From NCBI GenBank assembly GCA_020086605.1, contig JACBWW010000015.1:19539387-19603386 (forward strand): a stretch of DNA of 64,000 nucleotides, in the 5' to 3' direction. Position numbers and translations under genes: made by a program. This document shows, one piece after another, positions 26,041-37,642 of the stretch (positions are counted from its first letter, which is position 1; each line of letters begins with the position of its first letter). Origin of the DNA: Lanius collurio (taxonomy: Eukaryota > Chordata > Aves > Passeriformes > Laniidae). The notes under the pieces were generated by a model. It was not told where the DNA came from. It saw only the letters and a program-made list of their open reading frames with translations, and made no database searches.

Positions 26041-29000
26041 TAGGTTTCTAAACCTACAGCTTCTTTGTCAGCAGAGTGCTGAGGGAGGGCTTCTGAGATC
26101 TCACAAATTAGATGGCCCAATCTTCTCCTGCTTTTTCAGGCTGATTTTAAATCCATTTTTTAATGCATCTCATTTACTTGAGCATTCATCCAGAAATTTA
26201 AGTAAATGTGAGAAGCAGTTTTTGTTTGATGTATAGCATGTCGAAGTTATGCGGGTGTAGAAGAAATTGTCCTCTAGTTTCAGCTCATTTCTTTCCTCCC
26301 TTTCTGACAAATAAATGACAGTCACTAAAAGACCCCCAAACAGTAACAATAAAACAACCTGAGACCAATCTCTCGTCAGTGCTGGACAACCACTTTATAG
26401 TTTTGCTTTGACCTTTTAAACAGCATTCATGATAATGTTGCACACAGAAGGAAGCAAATGAAGTAGAAAATCATTACATAAATGCAGCTTCATGAAATGA
26501 GCAATGACAGAGCTAACAGTGAGCTAGAAACCAAGCTAAATAAAACACTCAGGAACAACCTCAGTGGAAGGCTGACTTCTCTGTATTAAACCCACCTCTG
26601 CTTCATCTCTACTGCCTTAAGACAAAGATTCTACACACTACCTATATAACAAACTACTTTTATTTCTGTCCATCAGATAAAGAAAACAACTTAGTTAAAT
26701 GAATGCCAACCTGCCTTTACAAATTCAACAACAGGCCTGCAAATGATGCCCAAATACCAATACAGCTTGTATGAGATCCAAAAGATATTTTTCTAATAAG
26801 CTAACTCCTTGGTATGAGTTTAACACATGCAGTTATCTTTCCCTCCTGCAAAATAAATTCCCCAAATTATAACTGGTCCTAAAATAAGAACAAATTGGAG
26901 AGTTACCTGGGTGACAATTTTGGGTCCTCCTCCAGTGGGAAGGCCTCACAGAAAGATTTTGTATAACTACTACTGCTTTAGCCCACATGGGATGCTTCCT
27001 GGAAATAAACCAATTCTGTACGTTCAGGTTCTTGCAAACAGATTTGCCATACAATACACACATACCTGCCATACATTGCTGTCGTTGCAGTATAGCCTCA
27101 CTGTGGGACAGAAACAGGGAAACTATGTCTAGGAATTAAGTACTCTGGAAGAAAAGTATCTCACCAGTACTTCTACCTTTTCAAGCACATGATTCTCCAT
27201 TTCTAGTTAGAAAGGTACAGAAAAGAAAGTGAAAACAAATCTTTCCTGAACAGTTTTTGAGACCAAATTAAACCTTATCTCACTACAGTCAGAAACCTTA
27301 TGTAGTTCAAACACAGTAAACTCAGAAGCTTGATATGGACAGGCCACAACAAAAGAACTATGAAGCACCTTGCTTTTTACATCAAGCCCCTCATTGTTTG
27401 ACCAAATCTATAAAACTAAATTTTTACTTTCCTCTTGAACACTCAGAAAAAGAAAAATCTTAAAAGAAAACAGGCAGATGCTGTCATAGATCTATCACCA
27501 TCATCACTGTACTTGTATTTTATTAGTGTCTAATATAAGACTCCTCAAAATCCCACAGTTTAACATGCCATCAAGTGCCAGCTGCTCAGCAATAATTGCT
27601 TGCACATTTGGTAAAGGTATGAAACACAATGTGCAGTTTTAATTTTCCTCCTCTGGAGTTTATTCTGCCCACGTTCCATTTTCCATGTACTGCAGATCAC
27701 TGTTATAACTGCACAAACACCTTAAATCTTCAGAATCACACCTCATGTACACTGTATGTGAAGGCCATAGGACCAGATTAGAGCAAGTCCAAAATAAACT
27801 CTCTTCAATGTACCCTGCATGGCCCTCAGGCCCTACTGCTGACCCCTGCACATCCTGTCTAGCAGGGAACACTACTTATCAATGTGGAAGTGGCATTGCA
27901 GCATTAGGAAACTAAGTCTTTCGAGTGCTCCCTGACCACAACCACTCAGTGCTAAAATACAGGGACATGAGCATGAAGCTGAGCTCCCACTCTCTCAGGC
28001 CCACTTGCACCAAAGCAGGTGCCTCAGGAGAAACTTTTGAACTTCGCCACTTTTACTAAATTTATAGCTGGTATAGACTGCAATGCCATATGATCCTGTA
28101 GTGTTCAATGCACTTACAGGTACCTGGCCTGTTGTGGTTCATAGGCAAACCACAACAAAATGAAACATTTCTTAAATTAAATGCTTATTATGATATCAAA
28201 ATTCAGTGATACAGATTTCAGCAATATACCAAGAAGAGAAATACAAACAAAACAACATGTTCAAGACTCAATTTCAAAAAACGACAGTTGCTTAAACCTC
28301 TTGGGAGACTTCTAACCATTCTGATCTTGCAGTAAGAAATAAAAGCAGAGGAACTTAAGTTTGGAAACACTCGTCTAAACACTACAAATTTAATAAAGAC
28401 TTAGATTCTGAACTATCATTTATCCAGTACTGGATTGGTTTATTGTTAGGCAAGAGTGAAAATTTCACTTATTAAGCAAAACAGATTGTTTAGGGTAGAG
28501 CATGTACATTTGAAAATTCAAATGTTACAATGCTCATCTGTAACATAATTGGGGTGAGAGAAATAAAATAATATAATTGACTTTTTACAATATTTTAAGT
28601 ATTTTAAGTTAGTGTTCAACCCTTGATTTCTGACAAAAAGGACTAGCTTTTCACAGAAGTATGCAGAGTGTTACATCCAATGAATGAGCTGCCACAGCTT
28701 GAAAGGACAGTTCTGCCTTTTAATGATGTTATTTAAGGCATGGTTGTGTTCCAAATGAATGCTATTCATTATTATACATGCCATTCAAAATGAGCATGGA
28801 CTTAACAGCATGTGGGAGTACAAAAACTATGGTATACATTATGTATTTGCAAGCTAAGATATAGAAACATGGCTTGCAATTTCAGTGAATTCTATAAGCA
28901 TCAGTGTTGAAATACAGGCTGTAAGTCTGCCAGTGAAACATAGCTGTTTTCAAACTCTTAGAAAACCAAATGACAATAGCTTGGCAAGAACACTAACAGA

Positions 29001-29730
29001 AAATTAAAATGAAACTGTCCTGAATGTACCCTTTAAGCAGAAAATTCTTCTGTTTCCAAACTGCTAAATGACTGATCTGGCCTAAACTTTCACTGGAAAT
29101 ACATTTTCCCCAATTCAATCATTACAGACTGTTTCATTCAAGGCCAAATTAGATTTGGCCTCCTCTAAAATAGCTAGTCTTGAACAGGGAACAGAATTGA
29201 TAAGGGAGAGAAACACATTTGAAAGTTTTCATGACAAGATTACTGTGTTACAAAACCAGAATTTATGTATAAGAACCTTAAAGTTTTGATTAAAAACACT
29301 GGGAAAATTTCCTTTGATAGCGCACAGCAACAAGGCTTTGTTGATTAAATAGAGCTATTCTCAGACACATTAGTCTGGGGAATTAGCTTTCCATGTTTAC
29401 AGGTAGGAAGTCTACAGCAACCAGAGACTCAGTGAAATATCTACTAATAGGAATCTCAGGGGGATGGAGGAAATAAGGTATATTGAGTTTTGTGCATTTT
29501 TATTAGATTTTCCAGATACTACAGAATATCCTTTCCAAGCAAGACCACTTCTATCATTTGATTAAATCTTTATAAAGTTTTCTCATAACATCAGCCTACC
29601 TTTAAAAAATACTTTTAAAAATATTCAGATGAATTTGAAATGCAAATTACCTTTAGATACCAAAAGTAAGATTAAACTGCTAGAGTTTACTTTCTGGACA
29701 GAGATAGAATCATTTAGATACCTGCAAACA

Positions 29731-30101
29731 TGTTGTGGTCTATCTGGCTTACTGAAAGGCCTTGCTTTTGTCAGGAAAATCCACAAACGCCAGAGGTTTA
29801 TGTCCAAAAAGGGGACAAAGGAGCCCTGCAACTTTATTTGAGTAAAGGGAGACAGCCCACTGGGGCACATGCCCACGGCGCTTTCTCTCTCGAGGTTTTG
29901 GAGGGCACAGCCTCCTTTTATCCCAAACTCACGGCAGCATCTTGTCCTCTTCCTTTCCCCATGGCTGAGGTACCAGGCAGGTACAGCCTTCCCAAACCAC
30001 CTACCTCATATTCTCCCCTTGAACCTACTATTTTACCCCAAAGTTCAGAAGATCAGGCTTGACACACATTTTTACTTGTTTCAGGAGCTACGCTGTGTGG
30101 G
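29731..30101 (-). mobile_element. Solo endogenous-retrovirus LTR (371 bp) in BANK1 intron 1, gene-sense, with TATA and poly(A) signals
   Basis: On the minus strand the block starts TGTTGCAG and ends ...CCACAACA, so the five terminal bases (TGTTG/CAACA) form a perfect inverted repeat. A TATA-like ATAAAAGG lies at 29914-29921 and AATAAA at 29833-29838. That places U3 at about 208 bases, a cap site near 29893, R at about 75-80 bases and U5 at about 85, which is textbook LTR spacing. Flanking four-base sequences (aaca and aacc) could be a target duplication with one change. No internal retroviral sequence adjoins it. The family is not identified. It is oriented like BANK1, upstream of exon 2, so it could in principle supply a promoter or a premature poly(A) site. 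Confidence 0.65.
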
Positions 30102-33100
30102 CTCTGCAACAAACCTACTGCCCAGAGTTAGCAGAGACATTAAGACCCATTTCAACATCCATACCTTCACCACCCACAGAATGCTTTGTAAAGACATTAG
30201 TTTTCCTCTCATTTTGAAATAAACTTGAATTGAGACTGTAACTCAAATGGATTGTTTATTTCAGCTCCCTCAAACAAAAGGCATTTGAAAAATAATGATC
30301 AAATAGTCATTTTTCAGAGGACTTTTTTCCCCCCCTTTTAAAAATGCTCCTCTAAACTGAGTTTATAATGGGAACAAGTTGTTCTAGGTAGACACAGTCT
30401 GCTTGTACAACGTGAGATACACTGGCCACCTTCTAGAGAGTTTTTACACCAGCTGAAGAACACACTCCTGGCCAGCACTACACACCTCAGTCACAACTGA
30501 ATCACAGGAATGCTATTGCAAACATGGCAAAAAAAATCTTAGTAACAAAATTCCTTAGGAAAATCACTTCTTCTTGAAGGGGCTTATACTGAATACTGCA
30601 TATTTGCCAGTTTCCCACTGTATTTCATATTTGTAAAGAGAAGCTAATCAAATTCAGAAGATATCTGGTTTCTGCTGTTCATATGGTTTTGTTAATTTAA
30701 GAAATTTATTTCTGTTACCCATGCATATTGTAATTCAACAAAGAGCAAGTGCCCAAGTCTTCTTGATCACAAATTTTAAGAAATTAGAGAAACACCACAC
30801 TTGTGGCTTCTGATTAAAGTACTGCTTGTTTTCATTTAGTGCTCACAATCATATTAGCATTGAACTGCTTTGAAGCCTGTTCTGTATTTAGCCTTTCATT
30901 TTTATAGAGGACACAGCAATACTTAACATGAAGGTTTTTATTTTCAGTCTTCAAATGACCAAAAATTGTCCCTATTCAATTCATTCCAGGCATACATTAA
31001 CTTTTTCCTTTCAGGTATTAAATCTGTAAATGTTTCACAAATAAATGAAAATTATGAAAAACAGAAGGGTACACTATATGAAAATATGTTTAGCATATAT
31101 TACCTTATTTCTTAAAAGTTTAGTTCATAAATGTCATTCTATTCATTGTTCCATTTTTCCCAAAGTTTCTAGAATTTTTGGTATTTTCTGCTAGAAAATA
31201 AATGCTTACTATTTCAATCATATTTCTAATTTGATATTAACACTACTTTTTACTGACTACAGTAAAACTGGAATTATTTATTCTTCACAACTTAACAGTC
31301 ACCCTGTAGAGAGAACAACTAAAAAACCAATTTCTTTTTGGGTTTGGGTTTTGTTTTTTTCTTTTTAACTGGAAACAAATATAAAAATAAACAGTGAGTG
31401 AAAATATCATTACTTCATTACATTTTGACCAGAAAATACCTTGCTTTATTTGAGAGACACAACACATCCATGTCCCCAACACTGAAAAATGTGGAGGATA
31501 AAGCACATTTAGGCATGAATTGAACTGTATGCAACAGGGTCTCAGTCAGATTTGGGGGCAGGGGGTTCTTTATCTTTTAATGTGACATCATTTCTTGCCA
31601 GAAAGCTCTTTTAGGCATGCCTGGAGTAGGGAGATCTAGGATCAGGTGTAAGCTCTCAGATCCAGCTGCTCTATTTAGTTGCACCTTAACTTGATGTCAG
31701 GGTGAAACCTGGCCACCCAGGAAAGCCTCTCTTCTGATGTTGTTTTCCACAGAAAGGAAACTCAAGGATGCAGGGCTGGACAGAAGCTGTGGTACACTCC
31801 AGCACAAAGACCAGACACAGCCATACATTCTTTTCAGCTATGAAAACCTGCAAGATTCAGCAACTCACTTGAAGTAAGTTTACAAGTAGGTACAGAGAAA
31901 AAACTGTGAAACTTGACAAAGGTATTGCATTTCAGCTTCACAGTCTTACAAGAATTCTCTATTTCTTAAACAGAGGCAACAGCAGTCATGAAAATTCACA
32001 TTTCCTTTTCTAAAGAACATCCTAGGTACACAAATACACACTTGCACAAACAAAACCACATCATACCACATGCAAAGGAAATATTTAAAATGCCAAGAGA
32101 TCACCAGTAAATTTTATCAATTTTTCAAATATTTTCTTTGGCTTGCTTTTCTTTTTCTAATTTTCAAGTTTTACTGTTGTAGATATCAATAATAACAATG
32201 AAATATTGCACAATGAATCTGGACTTAATACAAACATACATCTCAACTGCAGAAATTAAAAACATAGGGCAGTTCATAAGGCAGCTGGATATGCTAGAGA
32301 GCATTTCCAATAAAAACCCAGTACTCTCAGCATGTTTTGAGGAACCCTCTACTGAACTGACCATGGGAAACATGGAACATATGCTTTTAAAACCATCTCC
32401 TTTCTCATCCTATAAAACTTCTCTGGACAGGAAAGCTAAGTCCTGCATGGCATATTGCAAACCACCACTGTGTCCAAATTCTGCACAGATGCTCAGAAAG
32501 ACTGCAAAAAAAGTTGAGCAGGCTCTGAAATTAGTTTGTTCCCAGTTAAAAACAAGGGAGAGGGTGGTTTGCTTTCCTTTTCTAATCACAATATATATTA
32601 CTGTGTACTTCAGAGCTTGAATGCTCTGAATCAATGCCCAGATGGTACTCTTGTAAAACTGCTTTCTGATGAAAGGAGTTACTGAGTATCACTGAATACT
32701 GATATTCCAAATAGGCTATACTCAGGCAGTAACTGCAGCTCCTAGAGATATGTTCACAGTTCTCATTTGGCATAGAAGTGATTTCAAGATACTACAAAGA
32801 GGAACTGTACTTAGTGTTGTAAAGTTGTTTTTAATAGTATGCAGTATTTGGCAATAAAGAAAACTCACTAGTTGTCAACTGATCATACAAAAATGACCGC
32901 TTGCCACCCAAGAAGCAATGAACCTTAGCCACAGACTGCAGCTATTTATAATCACCTGTGTAAAGTTTCAAGGCCTTTCCAGCTGTTAAGCATGTGATCT
33001 GAATGCAAAGGGGTGTTTTCCAAACTCAGACATACCTCTGCTTGAACTGTCTCAATGTCTTCTTACCTAACTGTACACAAAAACTCACAGAAACATTGAA

Positions 33101-33954
33101 AAACAAAGAAATGATGGGGCTGGTAAGACCAATTTGCTTTAACTGTCAGGTCTGTGATAGCATAAATTATACACTGTGGCTTAATACAAAGTCTTGCTTT
33201 CTTTCAATGCAGGGAGCCAATAAACACTAAATGAACATCAATAACATTAAATGAAATAGATCCCAGTTTAAAATTTAAATCTTGGTATTCATGACTCCCT
33301 TCCTATCTTCCCAGTCATTTCAAAAATTATTTTAACTACCATTCTGAACTTATTACTTTTGTTTACATTTAATATAACCCAGTTTTGTTTCTTTTATCAC
33401 AGTTCACATTGCAATAGTCTGATTTTGGTTTATACAAAATGTCAGGATAACTTTATTTTTTTAACAACAGCCAGAGATGACTGGACCTCCCATGTGGATA
33501 TAATTATATCACAAGCTATTGCTGCTGTTTGCATTGGGGGGCTTAAGCTTGTTAGAGGAAATAAAAACATTCTTTATTACCTACAAGCAAATAAAGGAGT
33601 ATATAAGCTAATCAAATGCTCAAAGATCAGTTTCAAGACCTGTATAGACAGGGAAAGAGTCACACTGTGGGTTTTGAGTCCCCAGACAAAAATGTTCTTC
33701 TTCTAAGAAAATGAGATCACTGCATGCCATTAGTGATATCAGTTAGATAATATTTTAAATGTGGATGGTTAGTCACTTCTATGCAAACTTCAGTAACTGC
33801 TGCTTGCAACAGAGGGGAGATGGGAGAGGATTAGCATAAGGAATACAGCTCATTAGGATCAACTTTTGAATCTGAATGAGCATCCCAACACTTCTGAAGA
33901 CAAATGATAGCTTTGAGGTACTTCAGTTCTGGCTTCTTTGATACTCAAATTACT

Positions 33955-34030
33955 AACAAATTATTAATAGTTTGAATAATACTTAATAATTAATACTGAA
34001 TATTAATATTAAGATTTGTATTATGATTTT
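33955..34030. repeat. AT-rich low-complexity patch
   Basis: Variations on 'taataatta' and 'aatattaata' recur through about 75 bases with almost no G or C. It is intronic and has no evident function. Confidence 0.75.
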
Positions 34031-35364
34031 ATTACTGAATCTGCTTCAAAACTCCACCACTAGACCTCTTCCATTGTGAATCAAATAATTTTTTGAGATC
34101 TTTTTTTTCCCTAATTAGTGAAGGAAGCTGAAAAATTATTGACTACTAAAAATTCAAGCACTCCCTAACTCATGAGAAAAACAAGAATCAAATATTGTGT
34201 CTATTCACTGTCTTGATTCCCTCTACACAAACATCAACCCAGAAACAGTTGGGAGACACAGAAATGTACACTGTGTAAATAAAGGACTGACAGCGAAAGA
34301 TCTCAATGAAGATAATTACATTCCCCAGTGTGGAGAGGAGTGATAACTCCAACACGGCATAACAATGAAGTTACCCTGTCAGTGCCTCCTGTCTCAAGTG
34401 AAGGCAGATGTCATCAAAGATCACACATTACAGATGTTTTAGCTCTACTAGCTACAGCATCTTTAATGGAATTTACATAAAAAGTTCATCTAGGTTAGGG
34501 TCTTCTACAAAGTACTGACCAGTTATAAGCCTGACTGTCCCAAGCATCCTAAACAGCTTTCAGATTTGAACTACACTCACCTTGGGCAATCCACCTAAAG
34601 CAACCTCAGTACATCACAGATCCTGTTCCATCAGCAGAAAACAGGCCTCTATAGACTGTGGAAAGAAAGCTTTGATGCTGTGGCAAACCTGCAGGAGAGA
34701 GGTCTGTGTGTGGAGGTTGCAGGTGGATGAGGCTTAGGCAGAGCAATAAACGAAAAAAACCGACAGAGGCAAATCATTACAGAGTAGAAGACTAGCACTT
34801 CCTCTGCTGGCTGAGCCTACTGTTACTTGTTCCCCTGCCAATGTGTGGAACTGGCTGCAAGCAGCTGGGAAAGCAGCCATCCCTCTCTGGTGTTCTTACA
34901 TATTTACTCAGCAATCACTCCAGCTATTTCACATGCATACTCAGGATTTGACTGCCTTTATTCACCAAGATCCAGACTGTAAACTGTATGTCCCCAGGTC
35001 ATGCAGAGTTGTATCCTGTCATTGATACAGGATGATCACTGAGCATACGTCTGTGATTATCAGAATACTGCCCTGCCAACTGTTTCCATTTACAAATATC
35101 AGTCTGCCTAATAACTGGGATAGCACAGGCATATTTAGAAATGCTATTAAATATAGTTTTGCTCATATATGTGACTTTTTTACTTTAAAGAAGCTTGCAA
35201 CACTGGAAGTTGGGTCTAGACAGAAAATAACCAGTGAAATAACCACACCCATTTCACCACCTGCCCTAGGTAGAAAGCAAAACAGTACTGACTTTGATAT
35301 TTTATCTACAACTAACTTGTTATAAAAAAGCTTGAAAAGTCACTTTGCCTTTCTTTCCTGGTGG

Positions 35365-35391
35365 TTTTTTTTTTGTTTTTTTTTTTTTTTT
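35365..35391. repeat. T-rich tract in intron 1
   Basis: Twenty-seven bases are all T except one G. On the gene's sense strand this is an A tract; no element body adjoins it. Confidence 0.9.
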
Positions 35392-36488
35392 AATGACAGC
35401 AGTAGGTAAAGATAGCTTGCAATGCTAATGTCATTACAAAGCTGCACTTGATAATTAATAACTAAGGTGGTTACTCCCATGTTATAAAATGATGCAAAAT
35501 ATAAAGTACTTGGTAAAAAACGTGTCTTGACATCTGAAACAAGTAATTTTAAATAATGAATCAGAACTGAAAAACAAAGCATTGAGTCACCTCTGTAGAC
35601 TGAGGCCCTCAGACTTCTCTTTCTCAATTCCTCATTCAGAAAATGAGGATAAAATATTGTCCCACCTAATAAAAGAATCACAAAAACAAAGCTGAGCTCC
35701 CTGCAAGCACCTAAGTCAAACCTTTGGTATCTGGCTACATGTCTTTCATTTCACTTTTATTGAGTGCCCAGCTTGGTAGTCACTGGTCTTAAGTGTTGCT
35801 GAGCCTTGCAAAGACACATAAAGAAAATGGGAGCAGTAAATAGACAGTGTTTCTGTGAATTAGGGAACACAACTGGGAAGAATGTGCACAGGGACATGGA
35901 GTCACAGGTTTCTGGTTCCCATTAAGGACTGCCTCTAATTTACATGAGGCCTTTGTAAGTAATTTTAAATTTTCATCAAATTTTTCCACCAGTCAGTGAG
36001 ACAATGTGTTCCAACACTACCAAGGGAGTAACAAAATACACACTAACAGTTTTGAGGCACACATATTAACAATAAACACCAACAAAAGCATAAACAAGGA
36101 ATTAATATTCCTGCGCAAAGTCTAGCACAGTTTTGTGGTACACTATAGGCTGGATCCTATAAGGAAAGCTGAGAGACTGCAAGAGGATGATCAATTTTTA
36201 ATAACAAAACATGTGATTAGCCAAATAAGACTATCCTAGAGTCGATACACATGTAGGACCGAATTAATATTGCTCGTACAACTTTTCTTCTTACATTTCC
36301 TAACTTTTTGGTGGTACATCTCCTCTTCAGCAAATTTACGGTGGCACTGCGACACCGTAGGAGATGCACTGGATACCGCCTGCACTCGAGGGCTTCTCTC
36401 AAGGGCAGGATCTCCCCTCCCCGACACCACGCCGGGACACAACACCCTATGGGAGCCTCCCGGCCCTCGCAGCCCGCCCCGCACCCAC

Positions 36489-36501
36489 CTGCCGGGCTCA
36501 T
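36489..36501 (-). CDS. BANK1: BANK1 coding exon 1 (13 coding bases, codes for Met-Ser-Pro-Ala plus one base)
   Basis: On the minus strand an ATG in good context (gcc before it, so G at -3) is followed by AGC CCG GCA G and then a consensus donor, CAG|GTGGGT, with the GT at 36487-36488. The trailing G joins AA from exon 2 to make a Glu codon, so the frame runs into the TIR-like domain. This ATG is the first in-frame ATG after an in-frame TGA at 36655-36657. Human BANK1, as I recall it, has 24 residues before the shared KDI block, against about seven here, so the bird N-terminus is short. A further 5' exon or another donor cannot be excluded. The GC-rich setting fits the CpG-island first exon expected for this gene. 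Confidence 0.72.
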
Positions 36502-36647
36502 GGCTCCGCCGCCCGCGCTGTCCCGGCCCCAGGCTCCTGTCCCGGCCCCAGGGTCCTGTCCCGACCGCCGCCGCCGGGACGGAAGCTCCGCCGCCCCCGG
36601 GCCCCACCCATGTCCTTCCCCGAACGCACACCCCACACAGCCGGCAT
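36498..36647 (-). promoter_or_regulatory. Upstream ORF overlapping the BANK1 start codon (ATGA)
   Basis: On the minus strand an ATG at 36645-36647 (G at -3) opens a frame of 49 codons rich in Gly, Arg and Pro. It ends at TGA 36498-36500, which overlaps the BANK1 ATG so that the junction reads ATGA. A second in-frame ATG at 36609-36611 has strong context (G at -3 and G at +4). I checked the frame codon by codon. If transcription starts upstream of 36611, ribosomes would meet these ATGs first, and BANK1 translation would depend on leaky scanning or reinitiation. If transcription starts between 36501 and 36611, the uORF is absent. The peptide resembles nothing I know. Confidence 0.5.
36521..36558. 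repeat. 19-bp tandem duplication in the BANK1 5' leader
   Basis: Two adjacent 19-base units (36521-36539 and 36540-36558) differ at one position, and the start of a third unit (tcccg) follows. The unit length is not a multiple of three. Gain or loss of a copy would shift the upstream ORF relative to its overlapping stop without touching the BANK1 coding frame, which starts at 36501. Confidence 0.85.
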
Positions 36648-37621
36648 GGCCCCGTCAGCCGCGGTGAGAGCCCTCTGCCGCCGAGGCTGTGGGGGGAAGC
36701 GGGGACGGAGTGCAGCCTTTCTAGCTGTGCAACAGTGTTGGGGGGTGGTGCAGGAGTGTGCCCAGCTCTCCCTGTGGAGAAAAGCCCCTCAGAGATGAAA
36801 GGCACCTGGAAGGTATCCCCTAGAGATCATGTGTTCTGGTGTGGCATGATTAGCGCCTCCACAAAATTATGCTATGTATTTATTTTTTGGAGTGGCACAG
36901 AGTAGAGTAAAAGAATAACTAAAAAAAATCAAAACTAGCAGCCCATGAGAGACACAGCGAACACTTCAGCTCGCTGCTGCACTGGCCACTAAATTTAGTC
37001 AGGAGACATCAATCAAGGTGGCATCTTACAAGTTCAAAATAAAGGCCAGACCCACCACAAGGAGCTGGTGTGTCCCTACAAAATAGAATTACAGAAAAGC
37101 TGAAAGCACCTTTTGAAATAAGTTTTCAAAGGAAGCACACCTTTTCAAACCACTTTGTGCGTAAATGTGTGCTTCTTGCCCCCCCAAACTCTTGTGTTCA
37201 CCTTCCATACCTGAACTTTAATGCTTTTGGGCTGGTTTTAGTGAAACTTGTCAAAGGTTTTAAAGATCTCAAATGTGAATTTGCTATGTACCAGTTTCAG
37301 GAATGCAGGTGTCCAAAATAAAGAAACTGCCTGAACTGAAGGAAAGGCTGCAGAATGAATTCAAGTAGTATTAGAGGAAGGAAAGTTCATGCAGAGGCAG
37401 CCTTTGTAGATGTCTTAGTGTGACAAAACCTTCACAGTTTGCAATCAGCTACAAACCACAAATTGCAGGAGGCTGGACTTCAGTGAGGGAACAACTGCTG
37501 GAAAGACTTTGCACACTGCAGGCACTGTATCCAGCTGAATTACTTGGAAAACTGAACCCTCTGAGCTGTTCCTGTTTTTCCTGTTTCTATCATTACACAG
37601 GTAGATACTTATTATTATTAA

Positions 37622-37642
37622 TTTTTTTTTTTTTTTTTTTTT
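37622..37642. repeat. Pure T homopolymer, 21 bases
   Basis: The run is uninterrupted T, preceded by four ATT-type triplets. It is about 1.1 kb upstream of the BANK1 start codon. Confidence 0.95.

Larger units (their letters stand above)
18033..36488 (-). other. BANK1 intron 1 (about 18.5 kb)
   Basis: This long intron runs from the donor at 36487-36488 to the acceptor at 18033-18034. It contains CR1 fragments (18634-18870 and 25846-26040), a solo LTR (29731-30101), an AT-rich patch (33955-34030) and a T-rich tract (35365-35391). I looked for other coding segments in both strands and found none with convincing splice sites or homology. The + strand is visibly rich in A and C through much of it, as expected for the template strand of a leftward gene. 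Confidence 0.8.
1..36657 (-). other. BANK1: BANK1 gene, 5' part (exons 1-3 and introns; rest off the left edge)
   Basis: BANK1 is a cytoplasmic adaptor of B cells that, from published work, links the B-cell receptor and LYN to IP3 receptors and PLC-gamma2, and joins Toll-like signalling through its N-terminal TIR-like domain. Three coding exons are visible on the minus strand: 36489-36501, 17634-18032 and 9932-9997. Every junction is phase 1, so they join without a frameshift into 159 codons plus one base. The identification rests on exon 2, whose translation matches my memory of human BANK1 block by block. The right boundary used here is an in-frame TGA (36655-36657) upstream of the start codon; the true transcription start cannot be read from sequence. 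The DBB domain, ankyrin repeats and C-terminus were not found and should lie beyond position 1. Confidence 0.9.
36350..36720. promoter_or_regulatory. CpG island and probable TATA-less BANK1 promoter
   Basis: This is the only stretch of several hundred bases in the window that is strongly GC-rich and dense in CpG; flanking DNA is AT-rich and CpG-poor. It surrounds coding exon 1. I see no TATA box close upstream of the minus-strand ATG. Visible sites include an ETS-like ACGGAAG at 36579-36585 and a GC box (cccgcccc) at 36473-36480 just inside intron 1. An ETS site in a TATA-less promoter suits a gene expressed in B cells, but that is inference. Long open frames here on both strands are a by-product of GC-rich sequence with few stops. 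The start point of transcription is not determined. Confidence 0.7.

Noticed and set aside
26041..26290. Continuation of the CR1 copy that begins at 25846
   Set aside because: After about 26040 the sequence no longer follows the CR1 order, so I end the element there.
36236..36905. Long overlapping open frames on both strands at the CpG island
   Set aside because: They arise because GC-rich DNA has few stops. Some apparent starts are not ATG (the codons at 36636 and 36805 are GTG), and only the 13-base BANK1 exon and the uORF have supporting structure.
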